A stretch of 64,000 bases of DNA from Pseudomonas pudica (GTDB taxonomy: Bacteria; Pseudomonadota; Gammaproteobacteria; Pseudomonadales; Pseudomonadaceae). The stretch lies in contig NZ_JADLJS010000009.1 in assembly GCF_015680405.1 (NCBI RefSeq), forward strand, positions 62,001 to 126,000, in the 5' to 3' direction. Position numbers and translations under genes: made by a program. Under the pieces are notes generated by a model that searched no databases, had not been told where the DNA came from, and saw only the letters and a list, made by a program, of their open reading frames with translations. This document shows positions 26,705-34,842 of this stretch, piece by piece. The number at the start of each line of letters is the position of its first letter. The first letter of the stretch is position 1.

Positions 26705-27520
26705 TCAGACTCTGGCCAACACTGCCATGGCCTTCTCCAGCGCCATGCGCGCACGCTGTTCGCCGCTTACGCCCTGTTCCAGCAACTGCCGCGTGGGGAT
26801 CTCCAGGCTCAACGGCACACTGGGCGGCAAGCCGCGCAGCAGGCCGACCAGGTCGGCATCGCCCTCGCCCGGGAAGCGCCGCTCGTTGCGTGCCTGGCGC
26901 AGGATCTCGTCCATGTCGGCCGGCACCGGGCCGGCAACGTCGCACAGCTGGGCATAGCGCATGCGCTGCGGCGCCAGCTGCGCCAGATCGCCCAGCGAAG
27001 AGCCGGAGCGGTTGAAGTGGAAGGCATCCACCAGCACACAACCATTGGCACGGTCAGCGTTGGCCACCACCCGCATGGCCTGGCGCAGGTCACGCACATC
27101 AGTCCAGGGCATGAACTCCAGATGCGGATGAATGCCATACCCCGCCGCCAGGTCACACAACGCAGCAAAGCGCTCGGTCAGCCGCGCTTCATCCGGGTCG
27201 TTGCCAGCCACCAGCAGCTCCGTGCCGCCCAGCTCGGCACCCACTGCCAGGATCGGTTCGAAATCGGCGACACAGGTTTCCGGCTTCAGCCGCAATATTT
27301 CGAGGTCGAGCACCCTGATGCCCGTGTCGCGCAGGCGCGCCTGGGTCTGCCGGCGCAGGCCGGCATCGTCCACCAGCGGAAAATGCTGTTCCTGCTCGGT
27401 GGCGGGCACCAGGCGCAGGCCTACGTGGCTGTACCCGGCGCGGGCTGCTGCCTCGACCATGTCCGGGGGTGGCAGCTCGAGTACCGTCAGGGCCGCCAGG
27501 GAGAAAATTCGATCAGTCAT
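26705..27520 (-). CDS. Sugar phosphate isomerase/epimerase-like TIM barrel protein
   Basis: 271 residues of the AP-endonuclease-2 / xylose isomerase-like TIM-barrel family, with metal-site residues such as LEFMPWTD, the Asp-His of VDAFHFNRSG and a late ELPTRQ-like EIPTRQ. Members include inosose dehydratases, hydroxypyruvate isomerases and 3-dehydroshikimate dehydratases; the shikimate-like setting makes the last conceivable but unproven. I chose the ATG at 27520; a GTG lies three codons upstream. It follows the Gfo/Idh/MocA gene by 17 bases in the same operon. Confidence 0.85.
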   Translation of the reverse strand: MTDRIFSLAALTVLELPPPDMVEAAARAGYSHVGLRLVPATEQEQHFPLVDDAGLRRQTQARLRDTGIRVLDLEILRLKPETCVADFEPILAVGAELGGTELLVAGNDPDEARLTERFAALCDLAAGYGIHPHLEFMPWTDVRDLRQAMRVVANADRANGCVLVDAFHFNRSGSSLGDLAQLAPQRMRYAQLCDVAGPVPADMDEILRQARNERRFPGEGDADLVGLLRGLPPSVPLSLEIPTRQLLEQGVSGEQRARMALEKAMAVLARV

Positions 27521-27537
27521 TATCGTCACCAGACAAG

Positions 27538-28590
27538 TCAGGCAATGTGCTCGGGCGCACAGGCCCGGCCAGTTTCCGCTGCCTGGCGGATCGCCTCGAT
27601 CAGCGCCAGGGTACGGCCACCGTCGGCGGCATCGATCAGCGGCGCCTGTTCACCCCGGGCAACCCGCACGAAGTGTTGCAACTGCAAGGTCAATGCCTCG
27701 CCGGCGGGGATGCTTTCCTCGCTCTGCAACAACGGCGTGTGCCAGCCCGACCCGACCTCGGCGTAGTGCCAGCGCTTGAGTTGCGGAATGCTCAGGGCCC
27801 CTTGGGTGCCGGCCAGCAGGTAGCACGGTTGGCCATCCTGACGCGGATAGACCGGGCTTTCGCCAGAGTCCAGCTCCCAACTCCATGGCGCAGCCACCGC
27901 GTCGGAGCCAGTCAGGCTGCCCAATGCACCATTGGCAAACTGCAGTAGCACCGCGGCGCTGTCTTCGTTGGCAAAACCGCGCACATCGTTGCGGGTGAAT
28001 GCCTGCACCTGCACCACCTCGCCGCACAGGTGGCGCAGCAGGTCCAGGTCATGAATCAGGTTGGTCAGCAAGAAGCCAGCGCCCGGCTCGCGTCGCCAGG
28101 GGGTTTCGAAATAGCTGTCGGGCTTTTGCAACTGCCACAGTGCGGTGACGTTGATCAGCCGGCCCAGCTTGCCGTCGGCGATCACCTGGTGAGCCTTGGC
28201 GATCAGCGGGTTGTGCCGGCGGTGATGGCCCACCAGCACCGGCACATTGTGGCGGCGCGAGGCTTCCACCAGCGCGCGGACTTCATCCAGGTGCACGCCC
28301 ACCGGTTTCTCGACTAGCACCGGTACACCGACCTCGACGCAGTCGAGGGCAGTGGCGACATGCAGGTTGTTCGGGTTGGCAATGATCACTGCCTCGGGGC
28401 GCGCGTGCTCCAGCATCTGGCGGTGGTCGGCAAAACAAGGCACGCCGCATTCGGCGGCAAAGGCCTCGGCCTGGGGGCCCGGGTCGGCCACAGCGCACAG
28501 CTGGGCCTGCGGCACATTTAGCAAATGCTGGTAATGCTGGCGGCCCATGATGCCGGCGCCGATCAAGGCAATACGTAGGGGTGCGTTCAA
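27538..28590 (-). CDS. Gfo/Idh/MocA-family NAD(P)-dependent dehydrogenase
   Basis: 350 residues. Rossmann motif ALIGAGIMGRQHYQHLL, the characteristic EKPVGVH (catalytic Lys in EKP) near residue 97, and a C-terminal alpha/beta domain with HDLDLLRHL. The family oxidises ring or sugar hydroxyls (for example inositol). The start is a TTG at 28590 behind AGAGGACAGGCTG; there is no in-frame ATG nearby. With the TIM-barrel gene it resembles ring polyol pathways, and it stands divergent to nothing but next to the IclR gene that probably controls it. Confidence 0.88.
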   Translation of the reverse strand: MNAPLRIALIGAGIMGRQHYQHLLNVPQAQLCAVADPGPQAEAFAAECGVPCFADHRQMLEHARPEAVIIANPNNLHVATALDCVEVGVPVLVEKPVGVHLDEVRALVEASRRHNVPVLVGHHRRHNPLIAKAHQVIADGKLGRLINVTALWQLQKPDSYFETPWRREPGAGFLLTNLIHDLDLLRHLCGEVVQVQAFTRNDVRGFANEDSAAVLLQFANGALGSLTGSDAVAAPWSWELDSGESPVYPRQDGQPCYLLAGTQGALSIPQLKRWHYAEVGSGWHTPLLQSEESIPAGEALTLQLQHFVRVARGEQAPLIDAADGGRTLALIEAIRQAAETGRACAPEHIA

Positions 28591-28626
28591 CAGCCTGTCC
28601 TCTTGTCATTGTTGTAATGCAGTTTC

Positions 28627-28641
28627 CGGAACTAAATTCCA
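28627..28641. promoter_or_regulatory. Candidate operator TGGAA-N5-TTCCG upstream of the dehydrogenase operon
   Basis: On the minus strand the sequence is TGGAATTTAGTTCCG, 37 bases before the dehydrogenase start. It shares TGGAA-N4-GTTCC with the site before the flavoprotein gene at 29701. A second small palindrome, GAACCAGGTTC, lies at 28663-28673. Both are in the 139-bp gap between the dehydrogenase start and the end of the IclR gene. Confidence 0.45.
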
Positions 28642-28729
28642 CATTCCGCATTGAACAATTTAGAACCAGGTTCAGCTTTTCAGAAGAAGCCGCAGAACAC
28701 AGTGTGCGGTAATCGACCGGAAATGCACT

Positions 28730-29506
28730 TCAGGCGAACAATTCACTGGCCCGGCTGGCCGCCGACAGCTCCTCCGCCGCCGCCAGCAACAGCGGCGCCA
28801 GGTCTGCCAGGCGGCTTTGTGCCAGGCGCGCACTGGGCCCGGCGATGCTCAGCACACCGATCACCTCGTCGCTTTGCGGGCGGCGCACCACCGCAGCCAG
28901 GGCCGAGGTGCCAATGGCCGAGGTTTCCTCGACCCAGGCGTAACCGCGCTCGCGTGCGCGGCGCAGGTAGGTGAGCAATTCGTCGGTGGAGCGCGGCGCA
29001 TTCGGGCCGAACTGCGCCGGGTCGGCAATGCCCTGGCGCAACACCATCTGCAGCGCCCGCTCATCGTCCAGACTGGCCAGCCAGGCATGCCCGGACGCGG
29101 TATAGAACAGCGGTGCGTCACGGCCCATGTCCGGGTCGTAGCGCAGCCCGGAGCGGGCGCCCTGGGACTTGGCGATCCAGGTCTGGCGGGCACCATCGAT
29201 CACGCCAAGGCGCACCAGTTCGCCGCTGTCCTGGGCCAGGCGGTCAAGAATCGGCTGGATGATGTCGGCACCACTGCTGGCCAGGTAACGGAAGCCCAGC
29301 GCCACCAGCTTGGCCGACAGCTGGTAGCGGCTGTTGTCACGGTTCTGCCGCACATAGCCCAGCCGCACCAGCTCGGTGAGCATGCGATGGGTGGCGCTCT
29401 TGGGGATGTCCAGGCGCTCGGCCAGGGTTTGCAGCGGCAGCCCCTGCGGCTCGCCGGTAAGGCTTTCTACAAGACTGAAGGCGCGTTCGATCTGACTACC
29501 AGCCAT
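28730..29506 (-). CDS. IclR-family transcriptional regulator
   Basis: 258 residues from the ATG at 29506. The helix-turn-helix is LPLQTLAERLDIPKSATHRM and the effector domain follows from about residue 80 (IDGARQTWIAKSQGARSG). The open frame extends 65 codons upstream, but that part has no family similarity and runs into the promoter of the divergent flavoprotein. It lies between the operon ending at 26705 and the flavoprotein at 29701, both preceded by similar TGGAA...TTCC sites. Confidence 0.88.
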   Translation of the reverse strand: MAGSQIERAFSLVESLTGEPQGLPLQTLAERLDIPKSATHRMLTELVRLGYVRQNRDNSRYQLSAKLVALGFRYLASSGADIIQPILDRLAQDSGELVRLGVIDGARQTWIAKSQGARSGLRYDPDMGRDAPLFYTASGHAWLASLDDERALQMVLRQGIADPAQFGPNAPRSTDELLTYLRRARERGYAWVEETSAIGTSALAAVVRRPQSDEVIGVLSIAGPSARLAQSRLADLAPLLLAAAEELSAASRASELFA

Positions 29507-29663
29507 GACACAGGTCCCTGAAATTTTTGCGAATTCTAGAAGATGATTCCACACCGCCGATAGCGGCCGCAGCCCGGGCAACACGAACTGTCCGGTTATC
29601 GCCCAATAATTGCCCACCAATGCCGCCACGCCCTTGCAGGCCGATTCCCTGCCAATAAGAATG

Positions 29664-29678
29664 TGGAACCTTGTTCCA
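29664..29678. promoter_or_regulatory. Candidate IclR operator, TGGAACCTTGTTCCA
   Basis: Inverted repeat with perfect 6-bp arms (TGGAAC/GTTCCA) around CTT, 22 bases before the flavoprotein ATG, in the 194-bp divergent gap with the IclR gene. Position suits binding over or near the promoter. It matches the TGGAA...GTTCC site at 28627-28641. Confidence 0.55.
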
Positions 29679-29700
29679 ATAACAATACAGGAATCCCGCA

Positions 29701-31413
29701 ATGCCTTCCGCTCCCTACGAAACCGAATGCGATGTACTGGTCATAGGTTCTGGTGCCGCCGGGCTGGCTGCGGCCGTGACGGCTGCCTGGCACGGGCAGA
29801 AGGTGATCGTGGTGGAGAAGGAGCCAGTGTTCGGCGGTGCCACCGCCTGGTCCGGCGGCTGGGCCTGGGTGCCGCGCAACCCACTGGCACGCCGGGCCGG
29901 CATCGAGGAAGACATCGAGCAGCCGCGTACCTACCTGCGCAACGAACTGGGGGCGTACTACAACGCCGAACGCGTCGACGCCTTCCTCGAAGCCTGCCCG
30001 CACATGGTGGCGTTTTTCGAAAAGCACACGGCGCTGCAGTTTGCCGACGGCAACGGCATCCCCGACATGCATGGCGACACACCGGGAGCGGCCCAGGGAG
30101 GGCACCAGGTGATTGCCGCGCCCTATGACGCGCGCGAGGTCGGTGCGCTGCTGCCACGCCTGCGCAAGACCATGCGCGAAACTTCGTTCATGGGCATGCC
30201 GATAATGGCAGGTGCCGACCTTGCCGCGTTCCTCAACATGACCCGCTCGCCAAAGGCCTTGCTGCACGTGTGCAAACGCTTCGGCCGCCACCTGTACCAC
30301 CTCGTCCGGTATGGCCGGGCGATGCACCTGGTCAACGGCGTGGCGCTGGTGGCCCGCCTGGCCAGGTCGGCGCAGGATTTGGGCGTGCGCCTGCAAGAGT
30401 CGGCACCGGCCAAACGCCTGCTGGTCGAGGATGGCCAGGTGCGGGGGGCGCTGGTTGCGACACCGCAGGGCGAGCAGTTGATCCGTGCCAAGGCCGTGGT
30501 ACTGGCGGCGGGTGGGTTCCCCAACGACAACGCCCGCCGCCGGCAACTGTTCCCGCGCGATGCCAGCGGCCACGACAACCTGGCCCTGCCCCCCAAGGGT
30601 TGCTCGGGCGACGGCCTGCGCCTGGGCGAGTCGGCCGGCGGTGTGGTCGCCACCGACCTGAAGTCGCCAGTGGCCTGGGCACCGGTTTCGCGGGTGCCGC
30701 ACCGTGACGGCAGCGTCGGCCACTTCCCGCACATCATCGAACGCGGCAAACCGGGCATCATCGGTGTATTGGCCAATGGCAAGCGTTTCGTCAACGAAGC
30801 GCATGGCTATTACGACTATGTGTCAGCGATGGTCGCGGCGGTGACGCAAGGCGAAGAGGTGTGTTCGTGGCTGGTTTGCGACCATCGCTTCCTGCGCCGC
30901 TACGGCCTGGGCCATGCCCGCCCGGCGCCGCTGCCGGTGTGGCCGCACGTGCGCAGCGGGTATCTCAAGCAGGGGGCCACCCTCGAGCAGTTGGCTCAGG
31001 CCTGCGGCATCGACCCGGCAGGGTTGTGCGCTACGGTCAGCGACTTCAACAACCATGCCCGCAACGGCCAGGACCCGGCGTTCGGCCGTGGTTCCACACC
31101 GTTCAACCGCAAGCAGGGCGACCCGCAGCACAAGGGGCCAAACCCTTGCGTGGCGCCCATCGAGCAGGGGCCGTTCTATGCGGTGAAGGTGCAGCCCGGC
31201 TGCTTTGGCACCTTTGCCGGGCTGCGCACCGACGGCAATGCCCGGGTGCTGGATGAAGCCGGGCAGCCGATTGCTGGCCTGTATGCGGCGGGTACCGACA
31301 TGGCCAGCGTGTTTGGCGGCTGGTATCCGTCGGGTGGCATCAACCTGGGTCCGGCGCTGACCTTTGGCTATGTGGCCGGGCGGCATATTGCCGGGGCGCA
31401 GGGGTATGAATGA
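29701..31413 (+). CDS. FAD-dependent dehydrogenase, 3-ketosteroid delta1-dehydrogenase-like (3)
   Basis: 570 residues. FAD motif VLVIGSGAAGLAAAVTAAWH, GGATAWSGGWAWVPRNP and C-terminal YPSGGINLGPALTFGYVA. Third family member in 10 kb, here alone and divergent from an IclR gene, with ribosome site CAGGAATCCCGCA. Its own TGGAAC...GTTCCA site suggests it answers to a different signal from the 20321-24887 genes, perhaps for a related substrate. Confidence 0.88.
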   Translation: MPSAPYETECDVLVIGSGAAGLAAAVTAAWHGQKVIVVEKEPVFGGATAWSGGWAWVPRNPLARRAGIEEDIEQPRTYLRNELGAYYNAERVDAFLEACPHMVAFFEKHTALQFADGNGIPDMHGDTPGAAQGGHQVIAAPYDAREVGALLPRLRKTMRETSFMGMPIMAGADLAAFLNMTRSPKALLHVCKRFGRHLYHLVRYGRAMHLVNGVALVARLARSAQDLGVRLQESAPAKRLLVEDGQVRGALVATPQGEQLIRAKAVVLAAGGFPNDNARRRQLFPRDASGHDNLALPPKGCSGDGLRLGESAGGVVATDLKSPVAWAPVSRVPHRDGSVGHFPHIIERGKPGIIGVLANGKRFVNEAHGYYDYVSAMVAAVTQGEEVCSWLVCDHRFLRRYGLGHARPAPLPVWPHVRSGYLKQGATLEQLAQACGIDPAGLCATVSDFNNHARNGQDPAFGRGSTPFNRKQGDPQHKGPNPCVAPIEQGPFYAVKVQPGCFGTFAGLRTDGNARVLDEAGQPIAGLYAAGTDMASVFGGWYPSGGINLGPALTFGYVAGRHIAGAQGYE

Positions 31414-31765
31414 GGTGAGCGATCACTGATGGCCGTGCCCTGTTTCTCATGGACGGCGCGATTCCTGTAGGAGCGGCGTTGTGTCGCGAAAGGACCGCAA
31501 AGCGGCCCCGGCGTTTTTGCGGTGATGCACAGATCGTTGGGGGCGCTTCGCCCCCCTTTCGCGGGCACGCCCGCTCCCACAGGTACTGTGCAACTCTTGA
31601 GTATGGTGAAGATCCTGTGGGAGCGGGCGTGCCCGCGAAGAGGCCAGAGCAGGCAACACATTACTTCTGCCCTGGTGCAAAGTGCTTCGCCCATTGGGCA
31701 TCTGCACCTGGATCAAGGTGTCTTCGAAGGAATGGGGAAGGAAGGGGCTGAATCCGATTTTTCGC
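31414..31765. repeat. REP-rich gap with hairpins
   Basis: 352 bases between convergent genes without a credible gene. It holds a degenerate REP (31464-31512), a GC hairpin GGGGGCGCTTCGCCCCC at 31539-31555 that could end transcription, and an inverted REP pair at 31556-31645 (GCGGGCACGCCCGCTCCCAC and partner). Confidence 0.8.
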
Positions 31766-34651
31766 TCAAGCCGGGCAACGCATCTGCTCCAACCAGTACG
31801 CCACATCCACCTCGTCGATCTGCTCGGCACGCAAGAACCGCTCGGCATACTGGCGGTATACCCCGCTGCTGAGGAACAGCTCCAGCAGCTGGCCGTCGAT
31901 GTGCCCGCCACGGGCCATGCCCACCAGGATCTTCACCGACTCGGACAAGGTCTTCGGTGCCTTGTAAGGCCGGTCGGCCGCGGTCAGCGCCTCGAAGATG
32001 TCGGCAATCGCCATCACCCGCTCGGCAACGCCCAGGTCCTGCTCGCCCAGCCGGCGCGGGTAGCCACTGCCGTCCATTTTCTCGTGATGGTTGCCAGCGA
32101 TGTCCGGCACCCGCTTGAGCTGGCGGGGGAACGGCAAGGAGCTGAGCATGATGATGGTCTGCACGATATGTTCGTTGATCTTGAAGCGTTCCTCATCATT
32201 CAGCGTGCCGCGGCGGATCGCCAGGTTGTACAGCTCGCCATGATTGCTGGCGTAGGCCGGCAAGCGCATGTCGAAGCCCCAGCGATTGCGCGGGTCGTCC
32301 TTGGCCACCGGTGGCTTGCGGGGGCCCCAGGGCACGAAATGCTCGGGGCGGTCGGCCAGCAGTGGTTCGTCAACCGGTAGCGCGGGCGGAGGCATGTCGG
32401 CAAAGCGTTCCGCTTCATCACGGGAGATGCCCAGGCGGTTGTCAAAATGGCGCTGCCAGCAGCGTCGGCCAATCTGCTGCAGGCGTTCGATGTCGGCGTC
32501 CTGCATGAACTCGCCGCCGATGTTGGCCTGGGCGACGAAAGCGAAGTCGTCCTGCAGCTGGACCTGGCTGCGCGCCAGGGTGGCTTGCAGCGCCTGCTGG
32601 TCGCCACCGCTGGCCAGGCCTTGCCAATAGACCAGCTCGGCATCCCGCCAGAGCACCTCGAAACGCATGCGTACCTCGTGGATACGGTTGTACAAGGTTT
32701 CCAGCTTGGTCGCCTTGTCCACCACATACTCAGGGCTGGTGACCTTGCCGCAGTCGTGCAGCCAGGCCGCCACATGGAACTCGTAGCGTTCAGCCGCGCT
32801 CATGCTGAAGCTGGCATACGGGCCGGTTTCGGCCGCCACCGCCTGGTCCAGCAGCATTTGCGCCAGTTGTGGCACCCGCTCGCAATGGCCGCCGGTATAG
32901 GGGCTCTTGGCATCGATGGCATCGGCCAGCAGCTTGATCATGGCATCCAGCAGGCGTTGCTGGGCTTCGACCAGCTGGCGCGTCTCGATGGCCACCGCTG
33001 CCACCCCGGACAGCTCCGCAACAAAGCTGCGAAACGGCTGGCCGGCCTGCTCGTGTGCAGGTCCATCGCCCAGTTGCAGGACCAGGATGCCCAGCAGCGC
33101 CTGGCTACGGTCATTCAGCACCAAGGCCAGGCTGTGCTCGGGCAGGCCGAGGGCCTGGGTCACCGCCGTGGCGAGGTGTTGCTGGGCAGTCTCATCCACG
33201 GCCAGCTCGCCAGGGTACTGCTCGCCACGGCAGGCCGCGGCCAGGCGCAGCAAGGCGTGTTCGGCATCGAACAGGTAAACCACGCCAGCGTTGGCCCCGG
33301 CGGCTTCCACCAGATGGGTCAGCACACCGTCGAGCATGCGCTCCAGGTCGCGCTCGCGGCTGAGCGTGAGGGTAATCGCCTGGAAGCTGCGGATGGTGCC
33401 CGACATGCGGCCAAGCACGCGGCTCAGCTCACGCACCTCGGACACCCGCGAGCGCACCCCGACTTCGCGGCTGAAATCAAAGCCGGCCAGGCCTTGCACC
33501 TGTTCAGCCAGCAGCCGCAACGGGCGACCGATGCGCCGACCAATCACACCACCGAGCACCAGCAGCACGCTAATCAGGACGGCGGTCCAGAGCAGTTGTT
33601 CGAGCAGTACCTTGCGCGCACCGGCCAGCAACTCATGGCCTGGCACGGCGATCAGCACCTGCAGGTCCTGGCCGGCCAGGTTGGTCAGTTGCACACGCAT
33701 GCCATACCAGGTCTGGCCATCCACCTGATAAGGGTGCGGCCGGGTGCCTTGCGACAGGTTTGCGTAAAGGTGCTCCAGGCTGGGAATGCCCAGTTCGCCG
33801 ATGCGCGACAAGCGCACGGTCTGCCCTTCGTGCACGATGACCCGCTGCAGGTCCGGGTAGGCCACCACGCTGCCCTGGTCGTCGACCACGACGATCTCGG
33901 TGCCGGGAGTCATGCGCAGGCCCTGCGTCTCGCTGACCAAGTCGTCGACCGAAACGTCCATGCCAATCACCGCACCGCCGTCGACGCTGCGCTGGGCCAT
34001 GGTCAGGCCGATCTCGCGGGTGGTGAAGAACACATAGGGGTGGGTCAGCACGGTTGTGGGTTGGGCGCTGGCTTCGACAAACCACGGGCGCGTACGCGGA
34101 TCGTAGCGGTATTCGGGCTTGGCCCGGGCCTGCAGCAGGTTCAGCGCGTGGTCGTAGAAGCGCCACTCACCCTGCACCGCCCCACCCTCACGGCTGACGC
34201 TCTGCACCAGAAATGCCGACCCCGGCGGTGCGGCGAAACGCTGCAGCACCTGCGGGTCACGCAAGCGGCGCACCAGCAGGAAATCACCACTGGGGTAACC
34301 CATGTAGGCGGCACTGAGCATGCGGTTGGCGTCCAGCGTCTCGACCAGTTGCGGCAAGCGTTCCAGGCGCTGCGCCGGGGTTTGCGCGGCTGGGTTGTGG
34401 GCGAGCAGGCGGATACTGCTTTGCACCGGGTCGATCAGGCGCCGGGCGCGTTCGTCGATGGTCTTGCCAATTTGCTGGGCCGAATCACCCGCTGCGGCCA
34501 CCAAGGTCTGACGAATGCCGTGATAACCCTGCCAGGCCAGGGCGGCGCCGAGCAGCAACATGCCCAGCACGATGGCGAGTGCCACCAGCCACTGTAGTGA
34601 AATGCCACGTCCGGCGTTGCCAGCAGCACGACCATTCGACACGCAGCCCAT
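31766..34651 (-). CDS. Membrane-bound HD-GYP domain protein (c-di-GMP phosphodiesterase) with Cache, HAMP and GAF
   Basis: 961 residues. A membrane helix (about 18-42), a periplasmic dCache-type sensor (to about 345, with THPYVFFTTREIGLTMAQ), a second helix (about 348-370), HAMP, a GAF-like region (about 415-545) and a C-terminal HD-GYP domain: HDCGK near 631, HHEKMDGSGYP near 855, then AIADIFEALTAADRPYK. All key HD-GYP motifs are present, so c-di-GMP hydrolysis is likely. About 223 residues separate HDCGK from HHE, roughly 160 more than usual. ATG 34651 has GGAG 8 bases upstream. Single gene; effector unknown. Confidence 0.88.
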   Translation of the reverse strand: MGCVSNGRAAGNAGRGISLQWLVALAIVLGMLLLGAALAWQGYHGIRQTLVAAAGDSAQQIGKTIDERARRLIDPVQSSIRLLAHNPAAQTPAQRLERLPQLVETLDANRMLSAAYMGYPSGDFLLVRRLRDPQVLQRFAAPPGSAFLVQSVSREGGAVQGEWRFYDHALNLLQARAKPEYRYDPRTRPWFVEASAQPTTVLTHPYVFFTTREIGLTMAQRSVDGGAVIGMDVSVDDLVSETQGLRMTPGTEIVVVDDQGSVVAYPDLQRVIVHEGQTVRLSRIGELGIPSLEHLYANLSQGTRPHPYQVDGQTWYGMRVQLTNLAGQDLQVLIAVPGHELLAGARKVLLEQLLWTAVLISVLLVLGGVIGRRIGRPLRLLAEQVQGLAGFDFSREVGVRSRVSEVRELSRVLGRMSGTIRSFQAITLTLSRERDLERMLDGVLTHLVEAAGANAGVVYLFDAEHALLRLAAACRGEQYPGELAVDETAQQHLATAVTQALGLPEHSLALVLNDRSQALLGILVLQLGDGPAHEQAGQPFRSFVAELSGVAAVAIETRQLVEAQQRLLDAMIKLLADAIDAKSPYTGGHCERVPQLAQMLLDQAVAAETGPYASFSMSAAERYEFHVAAWLHDCGKVTSPEYVVDKATKLETLYNRIHEVRMRFEVLWRDAELVYWQGLASGGDQQALQATLARSQVQLQDDFAFVAQANIGGEFMQDADIERLQQIGRRCWQRHFDNRLGISRDEAERFADMPPPALPVDEPLLADRPEHFVPWGPRKPPVAKDDPRNRWGFDMRLPAYASNHGELYNLAIRRGTLNDEERFKINEHIVQTIIMLSSLPFPRQLKRVPDIAGNHHEKMDGSGYPRRLGEQDLGVAERVMAIADIFEALTAADRPYKAPKTLSESVKILVGMARGGHIDGQLLELFLSSGVYRQYAERFLRAEQIDEVDVAYWLEQMRCPA

Positions 34652-34778
34652 CTCAGGTACTCCATGTATGGCACATTGCCTTGGCTGATACCCGCAGGAG
34701 TGTAGAGGGCGGACGGGCTTTTTGCCGGGCTAGAGAAGAAATTTAGTCTTGCATGGCTCCTCTAGCCAGCACTGGCCC

Positions 34779-34822
34779 TTGTAGGAGCGGCCCTGTCGCG
34801 ACACAAGGCCGCTCCTACAGGT
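34779..34822. repeat. REP-like hairpin
   Basis: TGTAGGAGCGGCC and GGCCGCTCCTACA form a stem around TGTCGCGACACAA-type sequence, 20 bases after the aldehyde dehydrogenase stop (that gene lies on the minus strand). A likely transcript end. Confidence 0.75.
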
Positions 34823-34842
34823 CCTGGGTATGCCTTCAGGGT

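Noticed and set aside
29507..29701. N-terminal 65-residue extension of the third IclR regulator
   Set aside because: No family similarity, and it would cover the operator and promoter of the divergent flavoprotein; the ATG at 29506 matches the family start.
32447..34597. 716-codon open frame opposite the HD-GYP gene
   Set aside because: Same antisense signature (Gln/His/Ala-rich, no domains) and complete overlap with a protein whose domains are all recognised.
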